A DNA stretch of 32,598 nt from positions 1 to 32,598 of the forward strand of contig NZ_AUFO01000039.1 in NCBI RefSeq assembly GCF_000426545.1, given 5' to 3'. Below, in pieces: positions 14,576 through 22,401 of this stretch (its first letter is position 1; every line of letters starts with the position of its first letter). Origin of the DNA: Paenibacillus massiliensis subsp. panacisoli DSM 21345. Its GTDB lineage: Bacteria > Bacillota > Bacilli > Paenibacillales > Paenibacillaceae. The translations under genes were made by a program, and so were the position numbers. The notes under the pieces are model-generated. The model saw only the letters and a list, made by a program, of their open reading frames with translations, did not search any database and had not been told where the DNA came from.

Positions 14576-15304
14576 TTGGTGGGTAGGAGGTGCACTAACA
14601 TCGGAGAGTCGATATTGATCGTAGAGGACGAGCCCAAGATTTCAAGATTGCTTGAAATTGAATTGGAATGCGAGGGCTACAAGGTTACTATAGCAGATCA
14701 TGGGACAGCGGGGATGGAAGCTTATCGGGCAGGAGCCTTCGACCTGATATTGCTGGATGTTATGCTGCCCGGAATGAGCGGAATCGAGCTGCTGCGACGG
14801 ATTCGTTCACAGGATCGACGGACAGCGGTTATTTTGCTCACAGCTCGCAGCATGGTGGAGGACAAGGTGGCTGGTCTTGATCTGGGGGCCAATGATTATA
14901 TTACGAAGCCCTTCGAGATCGAAGAGCTACTGGCACGCATTCGGGCCGTCCTGCGGACTGTAGCGTCAGTGACCGAAGAGGATGGAGATCTGCCTAGTGA
15001 GACATGGCTTACAGCTGGAGAGCTCAAGGTGAACGAGAGTACCAGAGAAGTCTTGCGGGACAATGACGCCATTGAACTGACTCCCCGTGAGTTCGATCTG
15101 CTGGTATATCTGCTGAAGCATCAACGTCAGGTGCTGAACCGGGAGCAGCTACTGTCTGCAGTATGGGGCTACGAATATGCCGGGGAGACGAATGTAGTGG
15201 ATGTGTATATTCGTTATTTACGCAAAAAAATTGATCATAACCGCAATACGGCCTTCATTCATACGGTGCGGGGCGTCGGTTATGTACTAAAGGACACGCC
15301 ATGA
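14576..15304 (+). CDS. OmpR/PhoB-type response regulator
   Basis: A two-component regulator with a receiver domain (LIVEDEPKISRLLEIELECEGY, phosphoacceptor Asp in LILLDVMLPGMSG, conserved Lys in YITKPFEIEELLARIRAVLR) and a C-terminal winged-helix DNA-binding domain (LTPREFDLLVYLLKHQRQVLNREQLLSAVWGYEY, VDVYIRYLRKKID, HTVRGVGYVL). The start is odd. The only standard codons in frame near the domain start are TTG 14576 and GTG 14579, both without a good ribosome site. A perfect AGGAGG at 14585-14590 sits 9 bases before AUC 14600, which would begin (M)GESILIVEDE and put the phosphoacceptor at residue 53, the usual place. The annotated start here is the TTG, giving 242 residues; AUC initiation would give 234. 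The stop overlaps the kinase start by four bases. Confidence 0.92.
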   Translation: MVGRRCTNIGESILIVEDEPKISRLLEIELECEGYKVTIADHGTAGMEAYRAGAFDLILLDVMLPGMSGIELLRRIRSQDRRTAVILLTARSMVEDKVAGLDLGANDYITKPFEIEELLARIRAVLRTVASVTEEDGDLPSETWLTAGELKVNESTREVLRDNDAIELTPREFDLLVYLLKHQRQVLNREQLLSAVWGYEYAGETNVVDVYIRYLRKKIDHNRNTAFIHTVRGVGYVLKDTP

Positions 15305-16779
15305 GGCTAGGGAGCAAGATACATCTGTACTCCTCGGTCCTTTTTGCCGTTCTTCTGATCCTTATGAATGTGTCTGTATATATTGCCTTTAGCCAGCAAA
15401 TCGTGCAGCACGAGATGCAGCGGGCTGAAGCGGAGGGATATAAGGCGGCAACGAGTATTCGAGACGCTGCAGAGATGATTCCGGCGGAGGACCTGCTGCG
15501 GAGCTTCGTACCGGTAAGTGGAATGATTCGAATTGTACGTGAGCAGGGAGTAGAGCCAGCTCCAGTTACCTCTCTGTCGGAGGCTGCCCTGAGCGACTGG
15601 AGACCTGCGTATTCGACTACTTTTATGATGCAAATGCATGATTTAGAGGGAAAGAGATATATCAGTGTATCTGTACCTGTCATTTGGACGAATGGTGAAA
15701 TTATGAATGTGCAGTTCACAGAGAGTATAGAGGCAACGATGGGCACCTTAAATATGCTTCGAGTGGTGCTCCTCGTTGTAACCGTGATCTCCTTGATCCC
15801 CGTGCTGCTATCCGGGCGTCTGCTCTCCAGACTGATTATGCGCCCCATTGAGATGATGACCCGGACGATGAACGATATCCGGCGCAGCGGGCGTTTCCGT
15901 AGGCTTGCCTTGCAAGAGAAAGGCGGGGATGAGCTAGTAGATATGGGGCATACCTTCAATGCGATGATTGATCTGTTGGAAAGCAATTATGAGAAGCAGC
16001 AGCAGTTCGTATCTAACGCCTCGCATGAGCTGAAGACGCCGCTGACCATTATTGAGAGCTATGCCAGCTTACTGAAGCGCAGAGGTGCAGAGCGTCCCGA
16101 GCTTCTGGAGGAGTCCGTTAATGCTATTCATTCCGAGGCGATCCGTATGAAGGAGCTGACCGAGCAGCTGTTGATGCTGGCCAGTCCGAAGGAGCAATGG
16201 AAGCTGGAGCTGAGCGAAGTCGAACTGGAGGAGCTGAGCAGGGAGGCGGCAAGAGCCTTCAGCAAGGCTTATCATCGTGAGGTAGCGGTTGGACAACGCT
16301 CATTCGAGATGAGCGATGAGGGGCAATTCGTGGTGAGCGATGGAGCCGATACTACGGCAGAGCAGGCTGAACTTGCGAACCAGGCTCTCGACAAGCCAGC
16401 GGAGCAGCCGATTATTGGATATACAGATGAGCAGAAGCTGCGTCAGCTATTGTTCATATTCCTGGACAATGCAAGAAAGTACAGTGAGGAATCAATTGCA
16501 ATAACGGTCGGGCTGCGAGGCGAGGAAGCCTACATTCGCGTGGTCGATCGGGGCATCGGGATTCCTAAGAAGGACCTGCCTCGTGTGTTTGACCGCTTTT
16601 ATCGTGTTGATGAGGCTCGTAATCGCAAGAGTGGCGGATCGGGACTGGGACTCGCTCTTGCTGCACAGATTGCAGAGGCACTTGGCGTGCGTCTGGAGCT
16701 GGATAGCGTGGAAGGACTGGGCACAACGGTGACTGTCTGGATTCCACGACAAGAGCTGATGACCGAGCCACAGGGCTAG
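15301..16779 (+). CDS. Sensor histidine kinase with HAMP domain
   Basis: A 492-residue membrane kinase, partner of the preceding regulator (ATGA overlap at 15301-15304). Membrane segments lie near residues 8-30 and 152-176 and enclose an extracytoplasmic sensor of about 120 residues. HAMP follows (about 173-228), then HisKA with phosphoacceptor His242 (NASHELKTPLTIIESYASLL). The HATPase domain has DNARKYS (N box), DRGIGIPKKDLPRVFDRFYR (G1/F box) and GGSGLGLALAAQIAEALG (G2). An extra acidic, Ala/Gln-rich stretch of about 40 residues (SDEGQFVVSDGADTTAEQAELANQALDKPAEQ) separates the HisKA and HATPase parts. The signal is unknown. The PepSY protein gene starts 15 bases after the stop, so that protein may be an accessory of this system. 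Confidence 0.94.
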   Translation: MRLGSKIHLYSSVLFAVLLILMNVSVYIAFSQQIVQHEMQRAEAEGYKAATSIRDAAEMIPAEDLLRSFVPVSGMIRIVREQGVEPAPVTSLSEAALSDWRPAYSTTFMMQMHDLEGKRYISVSVPVIWTNGEIMNVQFTESIEATMGTLNMLRVVLLVVTVISLIPVLLSGRLLSRLIMRPIEMMTRTMNDIRRSGRFRRLALQEKGGDELVDMGHTFNAMIDLLESNYEKQQQFVSNASHELKTPLTIIESYASLLKRRGAERPELLEESVNAIHSEAIRMKELTEQLLMLASPKEQWKLELSEVELEELSREAARAFSKAYHREVAVGQRSFEMSDEGQFVVSDGADTTAEQAELANQALDKPAEQPIIGYTDEQKLRQLLFIFLDNARKYSEESIAITVGLRGEEAYIRVVDRGIGIPKKDLPRVFDRFYRVDEARNRKSGGSGLGLALAAQIAEALGVRLELDSVEGLGTTVTVWIPRQELMTEPQG

Positions 16780-16794
16780 AAGGAGGCGAAGCAT

Positions 16795-17571
16795 ATGAAG
16801 CGGAGCAAGCGAATGATAGGATGGGTAGCCGCAGCAGTGCTGGTATTCCTTGTACTCTTAATGGCCGGGACACAGTGGCTCCGTCAGGAGGCTCCGGTAA
16901 CAGCGTTGAGCCAGGAACAGGCTATACGTAGTGTCCTGGCACAATACGAGGGCGAGGTAGAGCGTGTTCAACTGCATGAAGGAAGCTACAGGATGCAACT
17001 TCGCTCCACGCAGGGGCTATATGAGCTGAAGGTCAACCCGGTTGACGGCATGATTCATTCGATTCAGCGACTGGAGACACCAGCCGCTTCGGCTCCGGTG
17101 GCGGCGGCCTTTCCTGTGCCTGCGGGAGCTAGCGAAGGTCATGGGAGTCCGGCGGAGGGATCGAGTGGGGGCAATGGTCAGGCAGGAAGGCCTGACGGCA
17201 ACCAAGGCTCAGCGGGGGACTCAACCGATGCTTCGGGCTCAGGAAGCACGGATGATAGTTCAGGCAAAGGTGCTGGAGAAGGTAGTGGTGGGACCTCCGG
17301 CAACAAGCCTGCTACTGGCCAAGGAACAGCAACTGATGGACAGCGTGCTGTCAGCGAGCGTGAAGCAGCGAGACTGGCCCAGGCACAGGTCCCTGGTGAG
17401 GTCAAAGAGATTGAATACAGTGGCCGCGGGAGCAACAGGTATTATCTGGTTGAGATCGATTCCCCAAACAAGGGGGAGGCTGTCGTACAAATTCATGCCA
17501 TATCCGGCAAGGTGATGTCCATTGCGTGGGACGATGATGATGAAGAAGATGACGATGACGACGATGCATGA
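16795..17571 (+). CDS. Membrane-anchored protein with two PepSY domains and an acidic tail
   Basis: A 258-residue protein with an N-terminal signal anchor (MKRSKRMIGWVAAAVLVFLVLLMAG), so most of it lies outside the membrane. The first PepSY-like unit is LSQEQAIRSVLAQYEGEVERVQLHEGSYRMQL-LYELKVNPVDGMIHSIQ (about 40-95). A Gly/Ser/Pro-rich linker of about 90 residues follows, then a second unit SEREAARLAQAQVPGEVKEIEYSGRGSNRYYLVEIDS-EAVVQIHAISGKVMSIAW. The protein ends in a run of Asp and Glu. PepSY domains are thought to inhibit or modulate peptidases outside the membrane. AAGGAGG precedes the ATG, 15 bases after the kinase gene. A role as accessory or target of the kinase is inferred from position. 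The acidic tail could bind cations. Confidence 0.85.
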   Translation: MKRSKRMIGWVAAAVLVFLVLLMAGTQWLRQEAPVTALSQEQAIRSVLAQYEGEVERVQLHEGSYRMQLRSTQGLYELKVNPVDGMIHSIQRLETPAASAPVAAAFPVPAGASEGHGSPAEGSSGGNGQAGRPDGNQGSAGDSTDASGSGSTDDSSGKGAGEGSGGTSGNKPATGQGTATDGQRAVSEREAARLAQAQVPGEVKEIEYSGRGSNRYYLVEIDSPNKGEAVVQIHAISGKVMSIAWDDDDEEDDDDDDA

Positions 17572-17686
17572 GAGTGACGATGCACATGAACTTCGTTACA
17601 GATCTATAGATTTCACCTGTAAAATTGAGAAAGGGGAGTAATCAACGGAGGGGAAGTTTGAAACAGAAGGAGCGACAGCGACGCCT

Positions 17687-17742
17687 TTGTCTCTGGATTT
17701 CTACGGCTATAAGCCGTGTACATGAAAGAAATCTGGAGACAA
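17687..17742 (+). other. Strongly folded RNA element between the two PepSY genes
   Basis: TTGTCTCTGGATTTCT (17687-17702) pairs with 17727-17742 as a 16-bp stem with two adjacent G-U pairs. Inside lies a perfect hairpin, ACGGCT-ATA-AGCCGT (17703-17717). No T-run follows. Further down, 17873-17880 and 17917-17924 (TGTTCCTG/CAGGAACA) form another stem that competes with TGTTCT/AGAACA. The 380-base gap 17572-17951 shows no convincing gene, so this is probably a structured 5' leader of the second PepSY gene. I do not recognise a known riboswitch class. Confidence 0.5.
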
Positions 17743-17951
17743 CAGCGGCCGAGGTTCAAACGTTCACCGCAGTTGCACGGACCCGAACTCTTAACATTTT
17801 CAGTTCAATCTATAGTAGGTAGAGATTAAAGACCCCAGCAATGAATAACGCTATTTTCTCATCAAATTCTAATGTTCCTGACGGAGTGTTCTCATGTTCT
17901 GCGGTTATAGTAGCTACAGGAACACAGAACAGCCAGAGGGAGGCAGTTAGA

Positions 17952-18647
17952 ATGATGAAGACACCAACAACACCAAGAACAACATCAAATACTAAGAAAA
18001 TGAGCAAAAAAGCCATTGTCATCAGCGCATTAGCTGGTACGCTACTACTCGGAGGGGCCTATGGCGCCGGATGGATCGGGTCAGGGCAGGCAGAGGCGGC
18101 GTCAAACTCCGTCAGTCAGAACGAAAAGCAGCGGATCGGTGCTGAGCAAGCCGTACAGAAGGCACTTGCTGCCTTCAATGGCACGGTAGAGGGCGTCGAA
18201 CTGGAGCGCAAGGGCACGAGCCTCTATTACGAGGTGGATATTGAGAATAGCCAGGGGCAGGAACGAGATGTTCTGGTAGATGCTTACACAGGTAAAGTGC
18301 TGAAGATTCGCATCGATGACGATTATGACAAGGGAATCAGTCGACAATCCGGTCAGTCAACGCAGTCACCATCCAGTACGAATAAGCAGTCCTCTTCCAG
18401 TACAGTAATCAATGAGCAGCGAGCTACTGATATCGCCTTGAAGCAGGTCAATGGCAGCAGAGTTCTGGAACTGGAGCTGGATCGTGAACGTGGCAAGCTG
18501 GTCTACGAAATTGAAGTACGGATTAGCGGCGGTACGGCTGATGTCGTAATTGATGCAGGCACAGGCAAGGTGCTGCATGTCGATAAGGACTGGGATGATG
18601 ACGATGACAACCACGATGATGACTATAATGACTATGACTTTGATTAA
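17952..18647 (+). CDS. Second membrane-anchored PepSY protein with Asp-rich tail
   Basis: A 231-residue paralogue in layout of the previous PepSY protein. ATG 17952 is preceded by GAGGGAGG at 17936-17943; an earlier ATG at 17841 has no ribosome site. The N-terminus is basic and Thr/Lys-rich, then a hydrophobic anchor (KKAIVISALAGTLLLGGAYGAGWIG). Two PepSY units follow: IGAEQAVQKALAAFNGTVEGVELERKGTSLYYEVDIENSQGQERDVLVDAYTGKVLKI and EQRATDIALKQVNGSRVLELELDRERGKLVYEIEVRISGGTADVVIDAGTGKVLHV, joined by a Ser/Gln linker. The C-terminus is almost entirely Asp with Asn, His and Tyr. It has its own leader and terminator (18712-18745), so it may be expressed separately from the two-component operon. 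Confidence 0.85.
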   Translation: MMKTPTTPRTTSNTKKMSKKAIVISALAGTLLLGGAYGAGWIGSGQAEAASNSVSQNEKQRIGAEQAVQKALAAFNGTVEGVELERKGTSLYYEVDIENSQGQERDVLVDAYTGKVLKIRIDDDYDKGISRQSGQSTQSPSSTNKQSSSSTVINEQRATDIALKQVNGSRVLELELDRERGKLVYEIEVRISGGTADVVIDAGTGKVLHVDKDWDDDDDNHDDDYNDYDFD

Positions 18648-18711
18648 TTAATTGATTGATTGAACAACGCTGGGTAGAATCGGGAAGAGGCAGAATGTGA
18701 ATGAGGAAGAA

Positions 18712-18745
18712 AGACGGGGCCATGAATGCGGCTCCGTCTTTTTTT
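18712..18745 (+). terminator. Intrinsic terminator after the second PepSY gene
   Basis: AGACGGGGCC (18712-18721) pairs with GGCTCCGTCT (18730-18739), with one G-U pair, and is followed by a run of seven T. The next gene is on the opposite strand. Confidence 0.88.
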
Positions 18746-18785
18746 GGTGTAACGAATGCAGTTGAAAAGCTGATGAACAGCAAAC

Positions 18786-18839
18786 ATGAGCACCGTGAGT
18801 AGTATGAGTGCCGTGAGTAGTATGAGTGCCGTGAGCTTA
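18786..18839. repeat. 18-bp tandem repeat, three units
   Basis: Three adjacent units of ATGAG(C/T)(A/G)CCGTGAGTAGT at 18786, 18804 and 18822; units 2 and 3 are identical over their first 14 bases. The last unit contains the stop codon of the minus-strand arabinanase gene, so the array lies at its 3' end. Confidence 0.8.
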
Positions 18840-21458
18840 TGGCTGTGCCAGCTCTGCTACCTGCGCAGGAGACAACGCTCCATCGAAGATATTCAGCTCG
18901 TCCATGCTCCCGTGGAACGGTGGGTCCCACCAGTTCACTGCCAGACTGAAGACTCCAGTCTGAGACGTGAAATGATCAGGGAATCCACTCCCTGTGAATT
19001 GAAGCTGTCCATTTACAAATACGTTGGCTACTCCTTCCTCCACAGTGAAGGCAAGGTGAGTCCATTCATTCGTGGGAATGCTCAGCCCGGTGCTACCCGT
19101 GTACCAAGGTGAGCTGCCAGACCAGAGCATCGTCGTATTCTGCTCAGGGCCTCTTGGCAGCAGGCTGATCCAGCGATTAGCGTCTGCGGCGCCGAAGAAG
19201 GTGGTGGTATACACGGTCAACTCCTCGGGATTGACCCAGAGTGCAACGGAATAAGAGTCACCGGATAACAGTCCATCTGGCAGCGCTACTCCAGATGTTC
19301 CATCAAAGACGGCAGCCTGACCGCTAATGCCATCTGTGTAGGTAATGGTGCCACCTGCGCGGTCTATGCGGTCTCCAATCACTTCCCCGGCAACGAATGA
19401 ACCAGTGTGATCCTGCAAGTTCCCGTCAAATGAATATTGAGCGGTCAGCTTCGCTGCCTCATACGGAATGACTGTAACGGTAAAGGCCTTCTGCCTGTGA
19501 ATATCCCCTTTGGTTATTGTCGCTGTCAGGGTGGCCGACACGGCCTGTTCCCCGGCTTCAGGGCGAGCGATCTCGCCACTTGCTGTGACTATACTAGGGT
19601 CTGAAGTGGCCCATGTGATGGATGATTGACGGCTTCCTTCACTTGGCAAGGAAAGGTTAGCTTTGACCTTGCTGGTATCCCCAAGGGTAAGCTCTCGATA
19701 TACGTTATCTACAACAGTAGTCGGAGGCAGCTCCGTCAGCTGACTGCCCCAGAGCATTTCCCCTTGTTCGGACATAACAGTGAAGACAATCTGCTCCTGC
19801 TCGGTAACCTCGTCCCATTGTTGTAGAAAGACCCCATCATGTACGCCACTGTCCAGAGTGAGACGTGCCTTTGCAGCTCCTGTCTTTTGCCAGGTACCCT
19901 GTAGATCTCCTGTAACGGTATAGTCTGCGTTAAGACGTACAGACTGTACATGCTTAATTTCGGCAGAGGAATCGCTGCCATGTGCGATGAATTGGTAATC
20001 ACCGACGAGTGCATCGTCAGCGAGTGGGGTCAGGGTCTCACCGCTATAACGGTAGGGAGCGACTACGGGCCAGCCATCCTCGTTCATGAACATCTGATGG
20101 ACACGTACCTCGTGCAGCTCTCCTTGCTGCGGGAAGCGGGTATGGAAGACCAGAAACACTTGACCATTATCAGGATTGGTATAGACCGAGTTGTGCCCCG
20201 GAGATACATAGCCATAGCCCACTCCTTCACCCGGATCTCCAATCTTGCTGTCGAACAGGAAGTTGCCAATCAGCTTGTTGCCATAGTCGATATTTCTGGC
20301 CCCCTCTGGAAGTACAGCATTCTGCCCTTTCACATCCAGATAAGGACCTGTTGGCGAGGTGGAACGGAAGATGCGCATGTTATAGCCGCCGTCCGAAGCC
20401 AGTCCACCGTAGGTGACGTACAGGTAGAAGTAACCAGTATCTTCATTGTATTCGATATAAGGTCCTTCACCAGACTCACCATAGCCGCCAGCGATTTTGA
20501 TACCAAAATAGCGATCAATCATTCGCCCGTCGGCTGTCGTACCATCTTGTCCCGGATGGATTGGTGCTCCAGTGGTCTTGTTCAGCTCCAACAGGAAAAT
20601 CCCTCCCGACCATGAGCCATAGGTCATCCACAACCGTCCATCTGTGTCATAAAAGACCGTCGGATCAATAGCGTTTGGGAACAAGCGATTACCGTAGGAA
20701 CCATCAGCATTGAACCATTCTGCTCGTGGGCCAGCCAGCGTTCCTTTCTCAACTAAGTGTTGAATGTGGGTATGGGTCCATTTCTTATCCACCTGGCTGT
20801 CCCGGTCAAAGGCGCTGTCTCTCGTGAAGCCTGAATACACGATTGTATCAGCATATTGATATGGACCTTCAATATCCTGGGATACCGCCATCCCGATCGC
20901 AGAGCGAATATAGGTGGAGGAGGCGCTATAATAGATGATATAGGCTCCCTTCGAGCCGTCTTCGTTAATATAGTCCTCATTCCAGAATACATCAGGTGCC
21001 CACACGGAGAACCCGCCTTTGCTGTCTGAATCATTCTCTCCTGCCCAGGCGAAGGAACCGGCAAGGTTCTCGGATAAATCACCATACAGTGTGTTCCCAG
21101 GTGTTGTGTAACCGTTTGCAAAAGAAGTCCAGTGAGTCAAGTCGGTAGACTTGGCTGCGGCGATGTGTGAGCCGAATACATAATAGGTATCGCCATCCTT
21201 CACAATGGAAGGATCATGGACAGAGACGTTCGAGAAGGTAGGTGTCTGTGCAGGATGAGGTGCAGCTTTCGTGAGCGGAGTATTCTGTGCGTTGTGATTG
21301 GTGGTATGCTCATCCTGCTGTGTGGTCCCCGTAGGTTGGGGCTCAGATGCTGCAGCCATAGCGCCTCCTCCCCATGAAGAACCTGCAATCGTTAACAAAA
21401 GAATTAGCATTACTACTACGGTGTTTCTTGTGAGTCTGGCAGTTACCCATCGAATCAT
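18837..21458 (-). CDS. Secreted multidomain GH43 arabinan endo-1,5-alpha-L-arabinosidase
   Basis: An 873-residue secreted enzyme that cleaves alpha-1,5-arabinan of plant pectin side chains. Residues 1-36 are a signal peptide (basic start, long hydrophobic core, AMA-A). The GH43 five-bladed propeller spans about 75-500. Likely catalytic residues are D82 in VHDPSIVKDGDTYYVF (base), D265 in NAIDPTVF (pKa modulator) and E331 in GEGPYIEY (acid); YVSPGHNSVY carries the conserved His near the Ca site. A beta-rich module follows, then an atrophied bacterial Ig-like domain (ITWATSDPSIVTASGEIARPEAGE) and a C-terminal LamG/concanavalin-like domain (GSFVAGE to GSMDELNIFDGALSPAQVAEL), probably for carbohydrate binding. 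AAAGGAGAA precedes the ATG. It is transcribed alone and is functionally related to the pectate lyase at 26693. Confidence 0.93.
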   Translation of the reverse strand: MIRWVTARLTRNTVVVMLILLLTIAGSSWGGGAMAAASEPQPTGTTQQDEHTTNHNAQNTPLTKAAPHPAQTPTFSNVSVHDPSIVKDGDTYYVFGSHIAAAKSTDLTHWTSFANGYTTPGNTLYGDLSENLAGSFAWAGENDSDSKGGFSVWAPDVFWNEDYINEDGSKGAYIIYYSASSTYIRSAIGMAVSQDIEGPYQYADTIVYSGFTRDSAFDRDSQVDKKWTHTHIQHLVEKGTLAGPRAEWFNADGSYGNRLFPNAIDPTVFYDTDGRLWMTYGSWSGGIFLLELNKTTGAPIHPGQDGTTADGRMIDRYFGIKIAGGYGESGEGPYIEYNEDTGYFYLYVTYGGLASDGGYNMRIFRSTSPTGPYLDVKGQNAVLPEGARNIDYGNKLIGNFLFDSKIGDPGEGVGYGYVSPGHNSVYTNPDNGQVFLVFHTRFPQQGELHEVRVHQMFMNEDGWPVVAPYRYSGETLTPLADDALVGDYQFIAHGSDSSAEIKHVQSVRLNADYTVTGDLQGTWQKTGAAKARLTLDSGVHDGVFLQQWDEVTEQEQIVFTVMSEQGEMLWGSQLTELPPTTVVDNVYRELTLGDTSKVKANLSLPSEGSRQSSITWATSDPSIVTASGEIARPEAGEQAVSATLTATITKGDIHRQKAFTVTVIPYEAAKLTAQYSFDGNLQDHTGSFVAGEVIGDRIDRAGGTITYTDGISGQAAVFDGTSGVALPDGLLSGDSYSVALWVNPEELTVYTTTFFGAADANRWISLLPRGPEQNTTMLWSGSSPWYTGSTGLSIPTNEWTHLAFTVEEGVANVFVNGQLQFTGSGFPDHFTSQTGVFSLAVNWWDPPFHGSMDELNIFDGALSPAQVAELAQP

Positions 21459-21642
21459 CCAGATATTCTCCTTTCTGAATTGAGAGTACAGCGATATATA
21501 TTCTGGATTAATCAGTAAATTCCTTTATGTTTTTGTAAAATGTTAAGGATAAATATAAAATAAAATGGTCTAGCGACATATTACCTGCGCTTCATCAAGC
21601 GAGAGTCTAGAGAGAGTACATTCTAAAATAAGGAGAATACAG

Positions 21643-22185
21643 ATGATTATTGTTCTGAATGAAGATTTGCGGCTGCGAGCTCTTGAGCCTGGCGATTCGA
21701 ATACACTTGTCAGGTGGCTGAGCGATCCTGAGGTATTGTCATACTATGAAGGCCGTGATCGTCCGCATGATCTGGCATCGGTGCAAGAGCATTTTATCGA
21801 TCATCAAGATGAGATGAGCTCGTATATCATGGAGTATAAAGGCAAGGATATTGGTTACATCCAAATCTATCCTCTTGATGAGGAAGAAGCACAAATATAT
21901 GGCTATGAAGGTCATTCGGCTGGCTTATATGGAATGGATCAGTTTATAGGGGAGACTGAGTATTGGAATCAGGGCATAGGCTCCCAGCTTATAACAGCGG
22001 TGGTCAAGCATCTCGTTGAGAAGAGAGGGGCAAGCAAGATTGTATTAGATCCGCAGGCTTGGAATACAAGGGCCATAAGAGTCTATGAGAAGTGCGGATT
22101 TACCAAGAAAAAGTATCTAGAGAAGCACGAGCTGCATGAAGGAGAATTAAGGGATTGCTGGTTAATGGAATATGTAAAACCGTAA
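21643..22185 (+). CDS. GNAT acetyltransferase related to aminoglycoside 6'-N-acetyltransferase AAC(6')-Ie
   Basis: A 180-residue acetyl-CoA-dependent acetyltransferase. Its sequence closely follows what I recall of the N-terminal half of the bifunctional AAC(6')-Ie-APH(2'')-Ia enzyme: WLSDPEVLSYYEGRD, IEY-like MEYKGKDIGYIQIY, YGMDQFIGETEYWNQGIGSQLI, ILDP-like VLDPQAWNTRAIRVYEKCGF and EHELHEG-x-x-DC-x-LMEY. Asp99 in YGMDQFIGE aligns with the Asp99 known to be important in AAC(6')-Ie. The phosphotransferase half is absent. AAGGAG precedes the ATG by about 9 bases. No transposon or insertion sequence is near, so it is probably a native chromosomal gene. Its true substrate (aminoglycoside or other amine) is not shown by the sequence. 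Confidence 0.85.
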   Translation: MIIVLNEDLRLRALEPGDSNTLVRWLSDPEVLSYYEGRDRPHDLASVQEHFIDHQDEMSSYIMEYKGKDIGYIQIYPLDEEEAQIYGYEGHSAGLYGMDQFIGETEYWNQGIGSQLITAVVKHLVEKRGASKIVLDPQAWNTRAIRVYEKCGFTKKKYLEKHELHEGELRDCWLMEYVKP

Positions 22186-22301
22186 ATATTATATATAGAA
22201 ATCGTCTTATCGGAAATCCGCTCTTCTCATGTAAAAACTCATTTTACATAAAATGACGTTAGAATTAATAAATATACAGTAACCTTGTCTAATGTCACGG
22301 T

Positions 22302-22346
22302 ATGGAGCAATCAACTCCATCCTATGGATGAGATAGGAGTGTTTTT
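22302..22346 (+). promoter_or_regulatory. Possible attenuator in the leader of the PAP2 gene
   Basis: Two mutually exclusive hairpins share bases 22315-22318: ATGGAG-CAATCAA-CTCCAT (22302-22320), and a bulged stem ACTCC-ATCC...GGAT...GGAGT (22314-22340) followed by GTTTTT. This terminator/antiterminator-like geometry lies about 55 bases before the start codon. Another hairpin, ATGTAAAA/TTTTACAT, is at 22229-22249. No known riboswitch class is recognised. Confidence 0.35.
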
Positions 22347-22401
22347 GGGGCGTCATAGCCAAGAGAACGGTGAGAAGAGAATTGGATAAAGAGAGGATTT
22401 G

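Noticed and set aside
17625..17822. 65-codon frame between the PepSY genes
   Set aside because: The basic low-complexity product has no family features, the frame crosses the folded RNA element, and the gap shows no coding signature.
19950..20615. 221-codon plus-strand frame inside the arabinanase gene
   Set aside because: It is antisense to the GH43 domain, with no ribosome site and no recognisable domain.
21643..22185. Acquired resistance gene on a mobile element
   Set aside because: No transposase, integron site, terminal repeats or abrupt change in composition is seen around the AAC(6')-like gene.
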